Position numbers and translations under genes: made by a program
Assembly: GCA_005697215.1 (NCBI GenBank)
Contig: CP040003.1
Span: 1-64,000, forward strand
Origin: Candidatus Saccharibacteria bacterium oral taxon 488
GTDB lineage: Bacteria; Patescibacteriota; Saccharimonadia; Saccharimonadales; Saccharimonadaceae
DNA length: 64,000 nucleotides
Direction: 5' to 3'
In this document: one piece after another, positions 1-8,114 of the stretch
How the letters are laid out: each line of letters begins with the position of its first letter
Numbering within the stretch: position 1 is the first letter of the stretch
The notes under the pieces: generated by a model
What the model saw: only the letters and a program-made list of their open reading frames with translations
The model's database searches: none
What the model was told of the DNA's origin: nothing

Positions 1-1347
1 GTGAATAGTCAAGCTATTTGGCAGGGAGTGCTGGGTGAAATTGAAGTTTCAATTCCGCCATCGTCATTTTCGACTTGGTTTAAGTCGACTGAGCTTGACA
101 TTATATCTGATAACGAGGTGGCTGTCCTGTCACCCAACCCTTTCGTGTTGACACAACTAGAGAAACGCTATTATCAGCGCATCGCTGACGGTTTGAAACG
201 AAATGGCCTTGCGGTCTCGACGATTCATTTTCGACCAAAAAAGGTGGCCACTCGGAGACAGCGCCTCAATCGCGATGAACCAAGTTCAGCAGCAGCCGCC
301 CAACCGATCATCAAGCAGTCTAAAAAATCAGTAACCAACCTCAACCCGCGCTACACCTTTGACAACTTTATTGTTGGCTCAAGTAATGACCTGGCGCACG
401 CTGCTTGTCAAGCGATTGCCGCTAATCCTGGCACCAAATACAATCCGCTCTATTTGTATGGCGGTTCGGGGCTTGGTAAAACCCATTTGATGCAGGCTGT
501 CGGTAATGAGATTATTAAGCGCCAACCCTCCGCCCGCGTATTATATACCACCACCGAGACCTTTGTTAGTGAATTTCTCGACTCGATTCGCTTCAAGAAA
601 AAAGGATTTTCCGACAAATATCGTAACGTCGATGTTTTGATTGTTGACGATATGCAGTTTATCGCCAACAAGGAAAAAACTCAGGACGAGTTCTTCCACA
701 CCTTTAACGACCTACACCAAAACGACAAGCAGATCATTATCAGCTCTGACAAGCCGCCCAAAAGCATCCCTACCCTGACCGACCGCCTGCGCAGTCGTTT
801 TGAGTGGGGCATGACGATTGACGTGCAGATGCCTGATTATGAAACTCGCTGTGCTATCGTTACTGCTAAGGCTGGCCTGAGCAACATTGAATTATCCGCC
901 GACGTTGTCGAATACCTCGCCACCAATTTTAAGACCAATATCCGCGAACTTGAGGGGGCGCTCAATCAGCTCCTCGCCTACGCCGAGATGCAGAACATCA
1001 CACCTGACGCCGAAACCGCCGAGGGGCTACTCGGCAATATCAAGCGCTCTCGCCCGCAACATATCACCGCCAAGCAAATTATTGACAAAACCGCTCGCCA
1101 CTTTGGTGTTGAGGTCAAGGATGTGTGTTCGCCAAGGCGCGATAAATATATCATGCAGCCACGCCAAATCGCCATGTACCTGCTGCGGAGCGAGCTCAAG
1201 ATGAGCTTTCCAAAAATCGCCCAGGAGCTTGGCCGCAAAGACCACACCACCGCCATTCACTCGGTTGACAAAATTAGCAAGGAGATGCTTATCAGCGTCA
1301 ACATTCGTGAACAAATCAACGACATTCGAGACAAGCTCTATGTGTAA
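1..1347 (+). CDS. dnaA: Chromosomal replication initiator DnaA
   Basis: DnaA binds DnaA boxes at oriC and unwinds the origin using ATP. The 448-residue protein has the usual four parts: an N-terminal interaction domain (about 1-85, with the typical WQGVLGEIE and TWFK segments), a variable linker (85-115), an AAA+ core with Walker A GGSGLGKTH (154-162) and Walker B VLIVDDMQF (about 213-221), and a C-terminal DNA-binding domain with the signature GRKDHTTAIHSV near 413-424. The GTG at base 1 fits the family N-terminus, so the window appears to open exactly at the gene start; the promoter lies outside. dnaN follows on the same strand. Confidence 0.97.
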   Translation: MNSQAIWQGVLGEIEVSIPPSSFSTWFKSTELDIISDNEVAVLSPNPFVLTQLEKRYYQRIADGLKRNGLAVSTIHFRPKKVATRRQRLNRDEPSSAAAAQPIIKQSKKSVTNLNPRYTFDNFIVGSSNDLAHAACQAIAANPGTKYNPLYLYGGSGLGKTHLMQAVGNEIIKRQPSARVLYTTTETFVSEFLDSIRFKKKGFSDKYRNVDVLIVDDMQFIANKEKTQDEFFHTFNDLHQNDKQIIISSDKPPKSIPTLTDRLRSRFEWGMTIDVQMPDYETRCAIVTAKAGLSNIELSADVVEYLATNFKTNIRELEGALNQLLAYAEMQNITPDAETAEGLLGNIKRSRPQHITAKQIIDKTARHFGVEVKDVCSPRRDKYIMQPRQIAMYLLRSELKMSFPKIAQELGRKDHTTAIHSVDKISKEMLISVNIREQINDIRDKLYV

Positions 1348-1607
1348 AACCTGGGTAAAACGTGCGTATAACCAGCGACAAACGTGTGAACGACTATCCA
1401 CTAATCTGGTTGCTACCAAATGGGCCAAGCAGTATCACGTGGATAATCGGCGTCTTGTCCACGACACCATACCCAGCAAATCCACCGTCTTTTCCACTGA
1501 CACAGTGCTACTATTACCCCTGTTTGAACACAATATTTACCCAGTTTCCACAGCGCCTATTATTACTAACCGCTGAATAAAATTAAGAAAGGATTTATAA
1601 TAAGAAT
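1348..1607. other. oriC: Candidate oriC between dnaA and dnaN
   Basis: This 260-base gap holds a cluster of DnaA-box-like sequences. On the plus strand these are TATCCAC (1395-1401), TTGTCCAC (1455-1462), AAATCCAC (1478-1485), TTTTCCAC (1490-1497) and GTTTCCACA (1544-1552). On the minus strand there is TTATCCACG (1438-1446), one base from the TTATCCACA consensus. The 3' part is A+T-rich and could act as an unwinding element. The dnaA-dnaN gap is a common bacterial oriC position. No gene is visible here. A second origin half upstream of dnaA cannot be excluded. Confidence 0.6.
1596..1601 (+). promoter_or_regulatory. -10 box of dnaN, probably leaderless
   Basis: A perfect TATAAT ends 6 nt before the dnaN ATG, so transcription should start at or next to the start codon. 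A GAAAGGA stretch lies upstream of the box, too far from the ATG to act as a ribosome-binding site. Confidence 0.55.
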
Positions 1608-2708
1608 ATGAAGCTCACCGTCACCCAAGAAAACCTCGCCAAAGCCCTCACCAGCGTTGGACGCATCGCCGCTAGTCGTAACGAACTAGCAATACTGAAT
1701 AATATTTTACTACGAACCGATGGCTCTCGGCTGGTCGTAGCGGCAACGAATCTGGAGATCGCTTCTACCCAGTATGTTGGCGCCAAGGTCGAAAAGCCCG
1801 GCTCGATAACCATCCCGGCCCGACTAGTGAGCGAGTTTGTCGCCAGCCTGCCGAGTGGTACGGTCGAATTGGAGGTCAAGGACGAGCACCTACACCTGAC
1901 CGCAGACAAGTTTTCGTCAGTTATCAATGGCGTCGTGGCGGATGAGTTTCCAGAGCTACCGACGGTGGACGAGAAGACGGCAGTGCGACTGGATATGAGT
2001 GCGGATGAGCTAAAAAAGGCGGTTTCGCAAACCATTATCGCGACGTCTAGTGATGCCACACGGGCAGTGTTGACTGGTGTGTATTGGCATACCTACAATA
2101 GTGAGTTGTATCTAGCGGCCACAGACGGTTATCGGTTGGCGGAGAAACGGCTGATGAAATTTGACGGCGAAATTACAGCCATCGTGCCAGCATCAACACT
2201 CCAGGAGGTGCTGCGGAGCCTCGACACTGAAACAAGTGACGTAAGTTTGTTTTTTGATGAAACGCAGGTTGGGTTTCGGACGGATCACTTAGAGATCGTG
2301 AGTCGGCTGATCGATGGCAAGTTTCCCGACTATCGTCAACTGATTCCTAAACTCGCCGAGACCGATGTAGTGATTAAGAAGGCTGATTTCCTGCGCATCA
2401 CCAAGGTCGCTAGTCTATTTGCGCGCGAATCGGGTGGCGGTATTACCCTCACGGCTAGTCATGAGCAGGCGCTATTATCAATCCATTCAATCGCTTCGGA
2501 ACTCGGCGAGAATACCTCTGAGGCTAGCGCCGAGGTGTCAAGCGACGGCGAAATTACGCTTAATTCTCGCTATCTGATCGAGTCACTTGGCGCTACTGAT
2601 GGCGATACTGTCACCTTCTCGTTTAATGGTAAACTGTCGCCATGTGTCATCCGCGAGCAGACCCCTACGCCAGATTGTATGCATATTGTTATGCCGTTGA
2701 AGCGCTAG
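1608..2708 (+). CDS. dnaN: DNA polymerase III beta subunit (sliding clamp)
   Basis: The clamp forms a dimeric ring on DNA and tethers the replicative polymerase. At 366 residues it has the normal length. The N-terminus (MKLTVTQENLAKAL) and the C-terminus (CMHIVMPLKR), which contains the conserved MP(L/M)R end, are typical of the family. The ATG at 1608 sits directly after a TATAAT box, so the message may lack a leader. The gene converges with the next minus-strand gene, leaving only 3 bases between stops and no obvious terminator hairpin. Confidence 0.96.
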   Translation: MKLTVTQENLAKALTSVGRIAASRNELAILNNILLRTDGSRLVVAATNLEIASTQYVGAKVEKPGSITIPARLVSEFVASLPSGTVELEVKDEHLHLTADKFSSVINGVVADEFPELPTVDEKTAVRLDMSADELKKAVSQTIIATSSDATRAVLTGVYWHTYNSELYLAATDGYRLAEKRLMKFDGEITAIVPASTLQEVLRSLDTETSDVSLFFDETQVGFRTDHLEIVSRLIDGKFPDYRQLIPKLAETDVVIKKADFLRITKVASLFARESGGGITLTASHEQALLSIHSIASELGENTSEASAEVSSDGEITLNSRYLIESLGATDGDTVTFSFNGKLSPCVIREQTPTPDCMHIVMPLKR

Positions 2709-2711
2709 ATA

Positions 2712-3236
2712 CTAGGAAAACTTTTTGTATTCGGCGATATTTTTGCCATCGGTAGTTTCGAAAAGCAATACCTTTTTTGCACTACCATAACCTGCCGACA
2801 AATCTAGTGGTGTGATCAGCTTCACAATAATGTAATGGGAGTTATCGAGGTATACATTAAACTTATAGGTAGTGGAATTAGTGTTATTACCAATGGAAAA
2901 TTGCACACTCCCCTTTTGGATGCTAACTGTATCGGTGATTTTTTTGCCAAACTTGTTTATAGCAACGAAACTAATGTATTCTTTGATAAAATCAATATCG
3001 CTATCTTGGACAGCCTCTTTTGTTAAAAGCGATACTCCAAGAATGAGTATCTTATCTCCTGTTGCGCCACCTGTTGATTTAGTCGGCACCACCTCTCCCG
3101 ATATCTGGTCGGTGTATTCATCACTTCTTGCCCTGTTATCATTTGTGTATTGTGCATACAATACAATGACTAGCAGAGTAATTACCACGACCACAACGGC
3201 TATAAATGCTCCAATAAATATTTTTCTATTTAGCAT
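2712..3236 (-). CDS. Small single-pass membrane protein of the T4SS operon
   Basis: A 174-residue protein with one N-terminal membrane segment (about 7-28, rich in I, V and L) and a soluble, probably extracytoplasmic remainder. I recognise no family. Its start overlaps the end of the C39-peptidase gene by 11 bases, so it is the last gene of the minus-strand operon that begins at PrgI. The small protein two genes upstream (4551-5003) has the same layout of one TM helix plus a domain of about 120 residues. Both could be accessory or inhibitor proteins for the neighbouring wall hydrolases; that is inference from position only. Confidence 0.7.
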   Translation of the reverse strand: MLNRKIFIGAFIAVVVVVITLLVIVLYAQYTNDNRARSDEYTDQISGEVVPTKSTGGATGDKILILGVSLLTKEAVQDSDIDFIKEYISFVAINKFGKKITDTVSIQKGSVQFSIGNNTNSTTYKFNVYLDNSHYIIVKLITPLDLSAGYGSAKKVLLFETTDGKNIAEYKKFS

Positions 3237-4554
3237 ACAATGCTCCTATATGTAAATGTATATACTTTGCTACGTCGTCTTGGTTATACTCACCAAGCAC
3301 CTTGCGATTTGCGCCATCTTTGGTGCTACCTGCAGGATCACCGACAAGCCATCTATTGTCGTCAAGTTTTTTGTAGATCGCTATGACATGGCCTCCGCTA
3401 GTAAAGGGGCGTGACCCCCTCCCGGAGGTGTATATAATCGCCCCTCTATCAAGGGCTGCATTAATTCTGTCCTTGCGACCAGAGGCACCGCCAGACTCGA
3501 CATCAATATTTTCACCACGAAGACCGTATTCTTGCTGCATCATCTTTTGGATATTGTTGGTATTACTACCAACCCCTATAATCTCACCACCGTATTTTCT
3601 AACGTTTGCTACAATTGAGTCGGGTGTAATTGACTGTTTTTTAAGAGTTGTTAGTATCATCGCCGCCGATACGACACCACATGCTGATGTACAGAAGTTG
3701 TGCGACGAATATGGTAAGCTGCTCCACGGACCTTCACACTGAGAATATGCGGCAAAGTTGCCCGGAAAAGCGGCTGGTTCGCATGATGTTGTCGTCGTAC
3801 TGTCTCCAAGATAAGCGAGTACGGCCAACGCCCCTGGGTTTCCGTTTGTAAGGTGTCCGGCCTGGGAATGTCCGCCGAACGGGTCGAGAAACCTCCATGA
3901 ACCGCCGATATGCTCGCTATCGATGCCCTGCATAACATATCCAGATTTATCGTAGTCGAGGCCAGCTTTTTTGTAGAGAAAACCCCTATTATAAGCGAGA
4001 AATGCGCGACCCTTATCTTCAGTCTTCATTGATTTATTTATGGTTATTCCGTAGACCGACTTAGCCATTTCTTGAAAATGTTTTGCTGCCAATATAGCAT
4101 CCTCCTCAAGGGTGTTACCGATTCTCACCCCATCAACACTCCAACCCTTTCCTAGTTTTTCTCCGTCAGCTATACTTCTTGTCGGATCCATACTACCTTC
4201 GCGAAGGTGAAGCGCTGCTAGCATGGTTGCTGGTACGCCCGTTGCTGCCTCTCCTTTGGCGTAGGCTGCACCATTCTGCTTAAATTTTTCCTTCACCCCA
4301 AGTTTGTCAAGCTTCTCTATGGTTTCGGCGGGTAGTTGCGATTGAGCTTGTGATGTAGAGCTAGATGTTGTTGTGGCTGCTGACGCTCCTTGACTCGGTG
4401 TATCTGCACATGAGGCGGCCTCTTTCTTGTTGAGAAAGTATATAGAATTACTCATGTACGATCGCTCATCAAGAGATGATGCGGTGAGTGGACTAAAAAG
4501 GGATATATATATATATATAATAATTATGGTTGCGGTATATATTCTATGTTTCAT
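3226..4554 (-). CDS. Secreted two-domain wall hydrolase: transglycosylase-like plus C39-like peptidase
   Basis: This 442-residue protein starts with a hydrophobic export signal (about 5-25). The middle (about 85-245) looks like a lysozyme/transglycosylase fold, with a candidate catalytic Glu in LHLREGS and an AYNRG motif. The C-terminal 150 residues look like a C39-type cysteine peptidase: the Cys is in CTSACGVVSAAMIL, the His in GGHVIAIYK and the Asp in VGDPAGS. Such enzymes cut peptidoglycan to let a secretion channel cross the wall. The start codon overlaps the upstream gene's stop (ATGA, 4 bases), placing it in the T4SS operon. The C39 call is firmer than the transglycosylase call. Confidence 0.75.
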   Translation of the reverse strand: MKHRIYTATIIIIYIYISLFSPLTASSLDERSYMSNSIYFLNKKEAASCADTPSQGASAATTTSSSTSQAQSQLPAETIEKLDKLGVKEKFKQNGAAYAKGEAATGVPATMLAALHLREGSMDPTRSIADGEKLGKGWSVDGVRIGNTLEEDAILAAKHFQEMAKSVYGITINKSMKTEDKGRAFLAYNRGFLYKKAGLDYDKSGYVMQGIDSEHIGGSWRFLDPFGGHSQAGHLTNGNPGALAVLAYLGDSTTTTSCEPAAFPGNFAAYSQCEGPWSSLPYSSHNFCTSACGVVSAAMILTTLKKQSITPDSIVANVRKYGGEIIGVGSNTNNIQKMMQQEYGLRGENIDVESGGASGRKDRINAALDRGAIIYTSGRGSRPFTSGGHVIAIYKKLDDNRWLVGDPAGSTKDGANRKVLGEYNQDDVAKYIHLHIGALYAK

Positions 4555-5003
4555 TCTGGAAACTCCTTAGCTAAATCACTTGGTACGTCACTTGGCAGCA
4601 TGTCTCTACCTATTGCCCTATCCGGCTGGGCGATAAGCTTGAGCGTATATGATGATGATGACGAAGCCTTGAATATACAAAAAAACCTACGCCCATCTGA
4701 ATATGGATCTTCATCAAGAAATGTTATGGTGGCAGTAAACCAATCATTGGAGTAATATCGAATACTGTTTGGTTCAGTGTATATGGGGCGGTCTTGATCT
4801 GATGAGCGTATATTATAATTATTATCTCGGATAGCTTTGTTTACAGAGGTTTTGAGCATTTCTAAATTAACGCCAGATTTTTCAATATTTACTGCCGTCT
4901 TGTCTGGTTGTCCTCTGAATATAAGTATATGTAGGCAGGTAATGGTGGTTGTACATATTAGTATAATGATAGATATGGTAATTAATTTATTTCTACTGGT
5001 CAT
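4551..5003 (-). CDS. Small single-pass membrane protein of the T4SS operon
   Basis: A 150-residue protein with an N-terminal TM segment (about 7-28) followed by a soluble domain. No family recognised. It lies between two peptidoglycan-hydrolase genes, with 3 bases to the upstream gene and a 4-base overlap with the downstream one, so it is translationally coupled. Its architecture resembles the 174-residue protein at 2712-3236. Confidence 0.7.
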   Translation of the reverse strand: MTSRNKLITISIIILICTTTITCLHILIFRGQPDKTAVNIEKSGVNLEMLKTSVNKAIRDNNYNIRSSDQDRPIYTEPNSIRYYSNDWFTATITFLDEDPYSDGRRFFCIFKASSSSSYTLKLIAQPDRAIGRDMLPSDVPSDLAKEFPE

Positions 5004-5006
5004 GAT

Positions 5007-8000
5007 TTATGTACACTTATAATTATTTGGTGCTTCTTTTGGTAATACATCCATCGGGTTAAAGGAATTCTTGAGTGATCCATATGATGGATGGTCGTCT
5101 GAACGTGATACTACCATGTGTAGATGAACTTTTGTTGCACCCCCAACAAAGAGCCTACCAGTTAGACCACCAACCCCAACCACCTGACCCGCTTTAACGG
5201 ATTGACCAGCAGACACACTGTAACTCGTCAAGTGCTGGTAGGTGTAGTAGATACCCTCAGGGGTTTTTATGCGCACGGCATTACCTCCTGCCCCATAGTT
5301 TTTCGCCCAAATAACCTCACCGTCGTGTGCGGCATAAACGTTTTGCACCACGGTAGAGTTCATATCCATTCCTGCGTGTACACCCAGTGATCCGACATTA
5401 CGACCCCAGCACGGTCCTGGGTCAACCTTCTGATTCATCGGCCACACCCACCCGTCACGGCTTGGTGCGCCACTGAGGTTTCCGCTATCATTAGACCCGG
5501 ACTGCCCTGATGACTGCTCGTCTTTTTTGTTGCCAGCCTCTTCTATGTAGAGATTACTTTCCTTGTCGTCGGCTGCCGTTGCTAGTAGTCCGCCGACAAC
5601 TTTTTCAAGGGCACACGGGTCGGTTTTTTTGTAGGTGTGGAGTAGCTCACCATCTTCGAGGCTGAGACTGTCTTCCCTGGCCTTGGCGCTAGCGGTGCAG
5701 TATTCTTGGGTATAAGTGCCCGGGTCGACACTGAAGGTTGAGCTGTCGGCGTAACCGTAGTTTGGAATACCGAACGCCTTGAGGGTGTGTATGTCTGCCG
5801 TGCCGGCCTTTGCTTTTTTTGTGGTGCTATTAACTATAGTCGAGGGGGTATTAAGGAGGAATTGTAGCGCCGACGAGCCACTAGTCGGTATTTTTGCCAG
5901 GAGCTGATTAGCTATAGAACCCTGCAAAGATGGGTTGAATAGTTTTGCGAGCATTGGCTGTGCGTCGAATTCCTCTTTTTCTTGGCGGTTCTTGTGCTGA
6001 ACAATTGACGCCAACTGTTGGTCGGATAGAGCGGCTCCGCCAGCACCATCGGTTTTGCCGGACGGATTGTCTTTATTTTGTCCGTGCGCCATAGACTCGT
6101 TGCTGGTTGAGTGTAGAGCGGCAGCAAGTGCCTCATAGTTTGATACACCTGATGCTCCAACTCCAAGCGACGGAAGGGGGATTATTTGACCAATCATCCA
6201 CTGGACGAGTTGCTGTAGTTTTTCTACACCAAAACTAACGCCCGGAAGGTGTTTGACAAGATCCCAAAGGGGGCCGGTTATTGTCGAGGTGATGTCATCC
6301 AGCGCCTTAAAAGCTTGCCCGATGGAACTATTCCAAAAACCGGCAACTGACGCCAATCCCCTCCACCAAGGATTGTTTTTTATCGTTGTAAAATCACGAA
6401 CCATTTTATTCTCAGGACAAATTGACTCGCCCGGTGGCAGCTTGGTATCTACCTCCTCTCCGGCTTCGTTTGTACACTTTCTTGTAATACCTTTCGACAG
6501 ACTGGCAAGGATTGGCGAAGCTGCCTCTGTCGAAGGAAGCTGGAATAGCTGGAATAGTGGTGACCTTTCTGCTCCGTCAAACATTTTACTTGCAACGGCG
6601 AGAGTATTCATGTCTGCACTACCGTCCTTGATCTGATCGGCGGCAACCATTGGACTGGAGTCTTCATTAAAGGCAAATGCTGTAACCGCCTGTGTCATAG
6701 CATCATAAAATATAGCCTCAAGCACTCGTCCGTCAATTGCACCAACCGCCCTAAACGCCATATCAATCCAACCGACAACCGCAATTGGTCCCAGCACCTT
6801 CTTGATGAGCTCTTTTGAGATAACCTTTCCGAGTGAACCATCTACCTCGCCGTTAATAACACTTTTTGCTGATTCAAGCGATGCCTTGCTGCCTTGGGCT
6901 TTTTTGAGTTGTGCCTCGGCTCGCTTGCGCTCTTCGGATCCCTCCTTCGATGAGTTGACCGCATCCTCGGCCTCTTTTATTCGTTTATCAATATCAAAGT
7001 CTAGCTTATCGAGCAGCTGCTTACAAGTTGCGACATTTGCCCCCTGGAGGCAGCCGATGTAGGCAGTCATCCTCGTGGACACTCTACCGACAAGCCCCTT
7101 GATGATTGACGCCTTAATCTTTGCGGAGACTTCCGTTAAGTTTTTGGCTGTTTTGTCAGGGATAATATTGAAGCGCTTAATGCCATATTTACGCATGAGG
7201 ATCTTTTTTGATATATAGCGGAGGACATAATTTTTACCATGGGCCTGCTTGACCATATTATTAACAAAGCGCCTGGCTTCTTTGTGTCCATTTAATTCTT
7301 TTGATACGTTGCGCGTGAGAGAGCCAACATCCTTGCCGATGTTTTCTAGCGATACCGTGAAACTAGTGGCCTTGCCTCCTAAGCTCGATTTACCAGTTGC
7401 GTTAAGGGTTGTTTTGATTTTTCTACCCTCTTTCTCGAATTTTGCGTCCAGTTGCTTGGTGAACCAGTCAGAGTATTTAGTCGATCCGAGGTGACACAAC
7501 AAACCGCCGCCAGCGCAAAAGACTAGGTTTTTGTCGCCTGGATATGCTTCTTTCATAATTCTCATGGATAACCAGCGCGTGACGATATACTCAAACCGTT
7601 GCTCCACGGCGTGCTCGGGGACCTTGGATACTTTACCGATGATCGGTTCTATTAGAGAGCTGAGCTTAAATAAGTTAACGGTAAACGGTGCGGCTATACC
7701 AAATGCCCCGAGAATGAGGACGACAGCGATGGAGGCACCCTTATTTTTTTTAAGCTTTTTCATGAAGTTTCTGCTTCTAGAAGATGCTTTGTTCTCTTGT
7801 TGAGCCTGAGCGTCAGGATAGTTAAACTCATTCTCCAGATTGGCTAGCGTTTGAGCAGCGTTGGTGCTAGTTTCTTGTTTTTTTTGCTTATCAAACTGAC
7901 TATTGTCGAGGTCAAAGCCATCGTCCTTCAAGCCCGCCTCTATCTGATCAAGTTTCGCACGATCACCGGCATTTAATTCTGATTCTCCAAGCGCAGCCTG

Positions 8001-8099
8001 GGCTTGATCAAGCTTAGCCAGCTCGGCAGGGCTTAATCTCTCGTCGGCTCTGTCGTCCGTTGTATAGTCAATCCTCGGCGGTCTTGTTTTTGTTGCCAT
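5007..8099 (-). CDS. T4SS-associated membrane protein with C-terminal M23 (LytM) endopeptidase
   Basis: A 1030-residue protein. The first ~115 residues are charged and probably cytoplasmic. A TM helix follows (about 120-145, ASIAVVLILGAFGIAAPF), then a long middle region with an apparent coiled coil (about 370-410) and further hydrophobic stretches. The C-terminal ~125 residues are an M23 zinc endopeptidase: ligands in HAGMD and HLHMVV and an extra His in YQHLTS. The family cuts peptide cross-links in peptidoglycan. A strong GGAGG lies just upstream of the ATG. It follows VirB4 by 15 bases, which points to a wall-opening subunit of the secretion machine. Confidence 0.85.
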   Translation of the reverse strand: MATKTRPPRIDYTTDDRADERLSPAELAKLDQAQAALGESELNAGDRAKLDQIEAGLKDDGFDLDNSQFDKQKKQETSTNAAQTLANLENEFNYPDAQAQQENKASSRSRNFMKKLKKNKGASIAVVLILGAFGIAAPFTVNLFKLSSLIEPIIGKVSKVPEHAVEQRFEYIVTRWLSMRIMKEAYPGDKNLVFCAGGGLLCHLGSTKYSDWFTKQLDAKFEKEGRKIKTTLNATGKSSLGGKATSFTVSLENIGKDVGSLTRNVSKELNGHKEARRFVNNMVKQAHGKNYVLRYISKKILMRKYGIKRFNIIPDKTAKNLTEVSAKIKASIIKGLVGRVSTRMTAYIGCLQGANVATCKQLLDKLDFDIDKRIKEAEDAVNSSKEGSEERKRAEAQLKKAQGSKASLESAKSVINGEVDGSLGKVISKELIKKVLGPIAVVGWIDMAFRAVGAIDGRVLEAIFYDAMTQAVTAFAFNEDSSPMVAADQIKDGSADMNTLAVASKMFDGAERSPLFQLFQLPSTEAASPILASLSKGITRKCTNEAGEEVDTKLPPGESICPENKMVRDFTTIKNNPWWRGLASVAGFWNSSIGQAFKALDDITSTITGPLWDLVKHLPGVSFGVEKLQQLVQWMIGQIIPLPSLGVGASGVSNYEALAAALHSTSNESMAHGQNKDNPSGKTDGAGGAALSDQQLASIVQHKNRQEKEEFDAQPMLAKLFNPSLQGSIANQLLAKIPTSGSSALQFLLNTPSTIVNSTTKKAKAGTADIHTLKAFGIPNYGYADSSTFSVDPGTYTQEYCTASAKAREDSLSLEDGELLHTYKKTDPCALEKVVGGLLATAADDKESNLYIEEAGNKKDEQSSGQSGSNDSGNLSGAPSRDGWVWPMNQKVDPGPCWGRNVGSLGVHAGMDMNSTVVQNVYAAHDGEVIWAKNYGAGGNAVRIKTPEGIYYTYQHLTSYSVSAGQSVKAGQVVGVGGLTGRLFVGGATKVHLHMVVSRSDDHPSYGSLKNSFNPMDVLPKEAPNNYKCT

Positions 8100-8114
8100 A
8101 TGCCTCCAATTATA

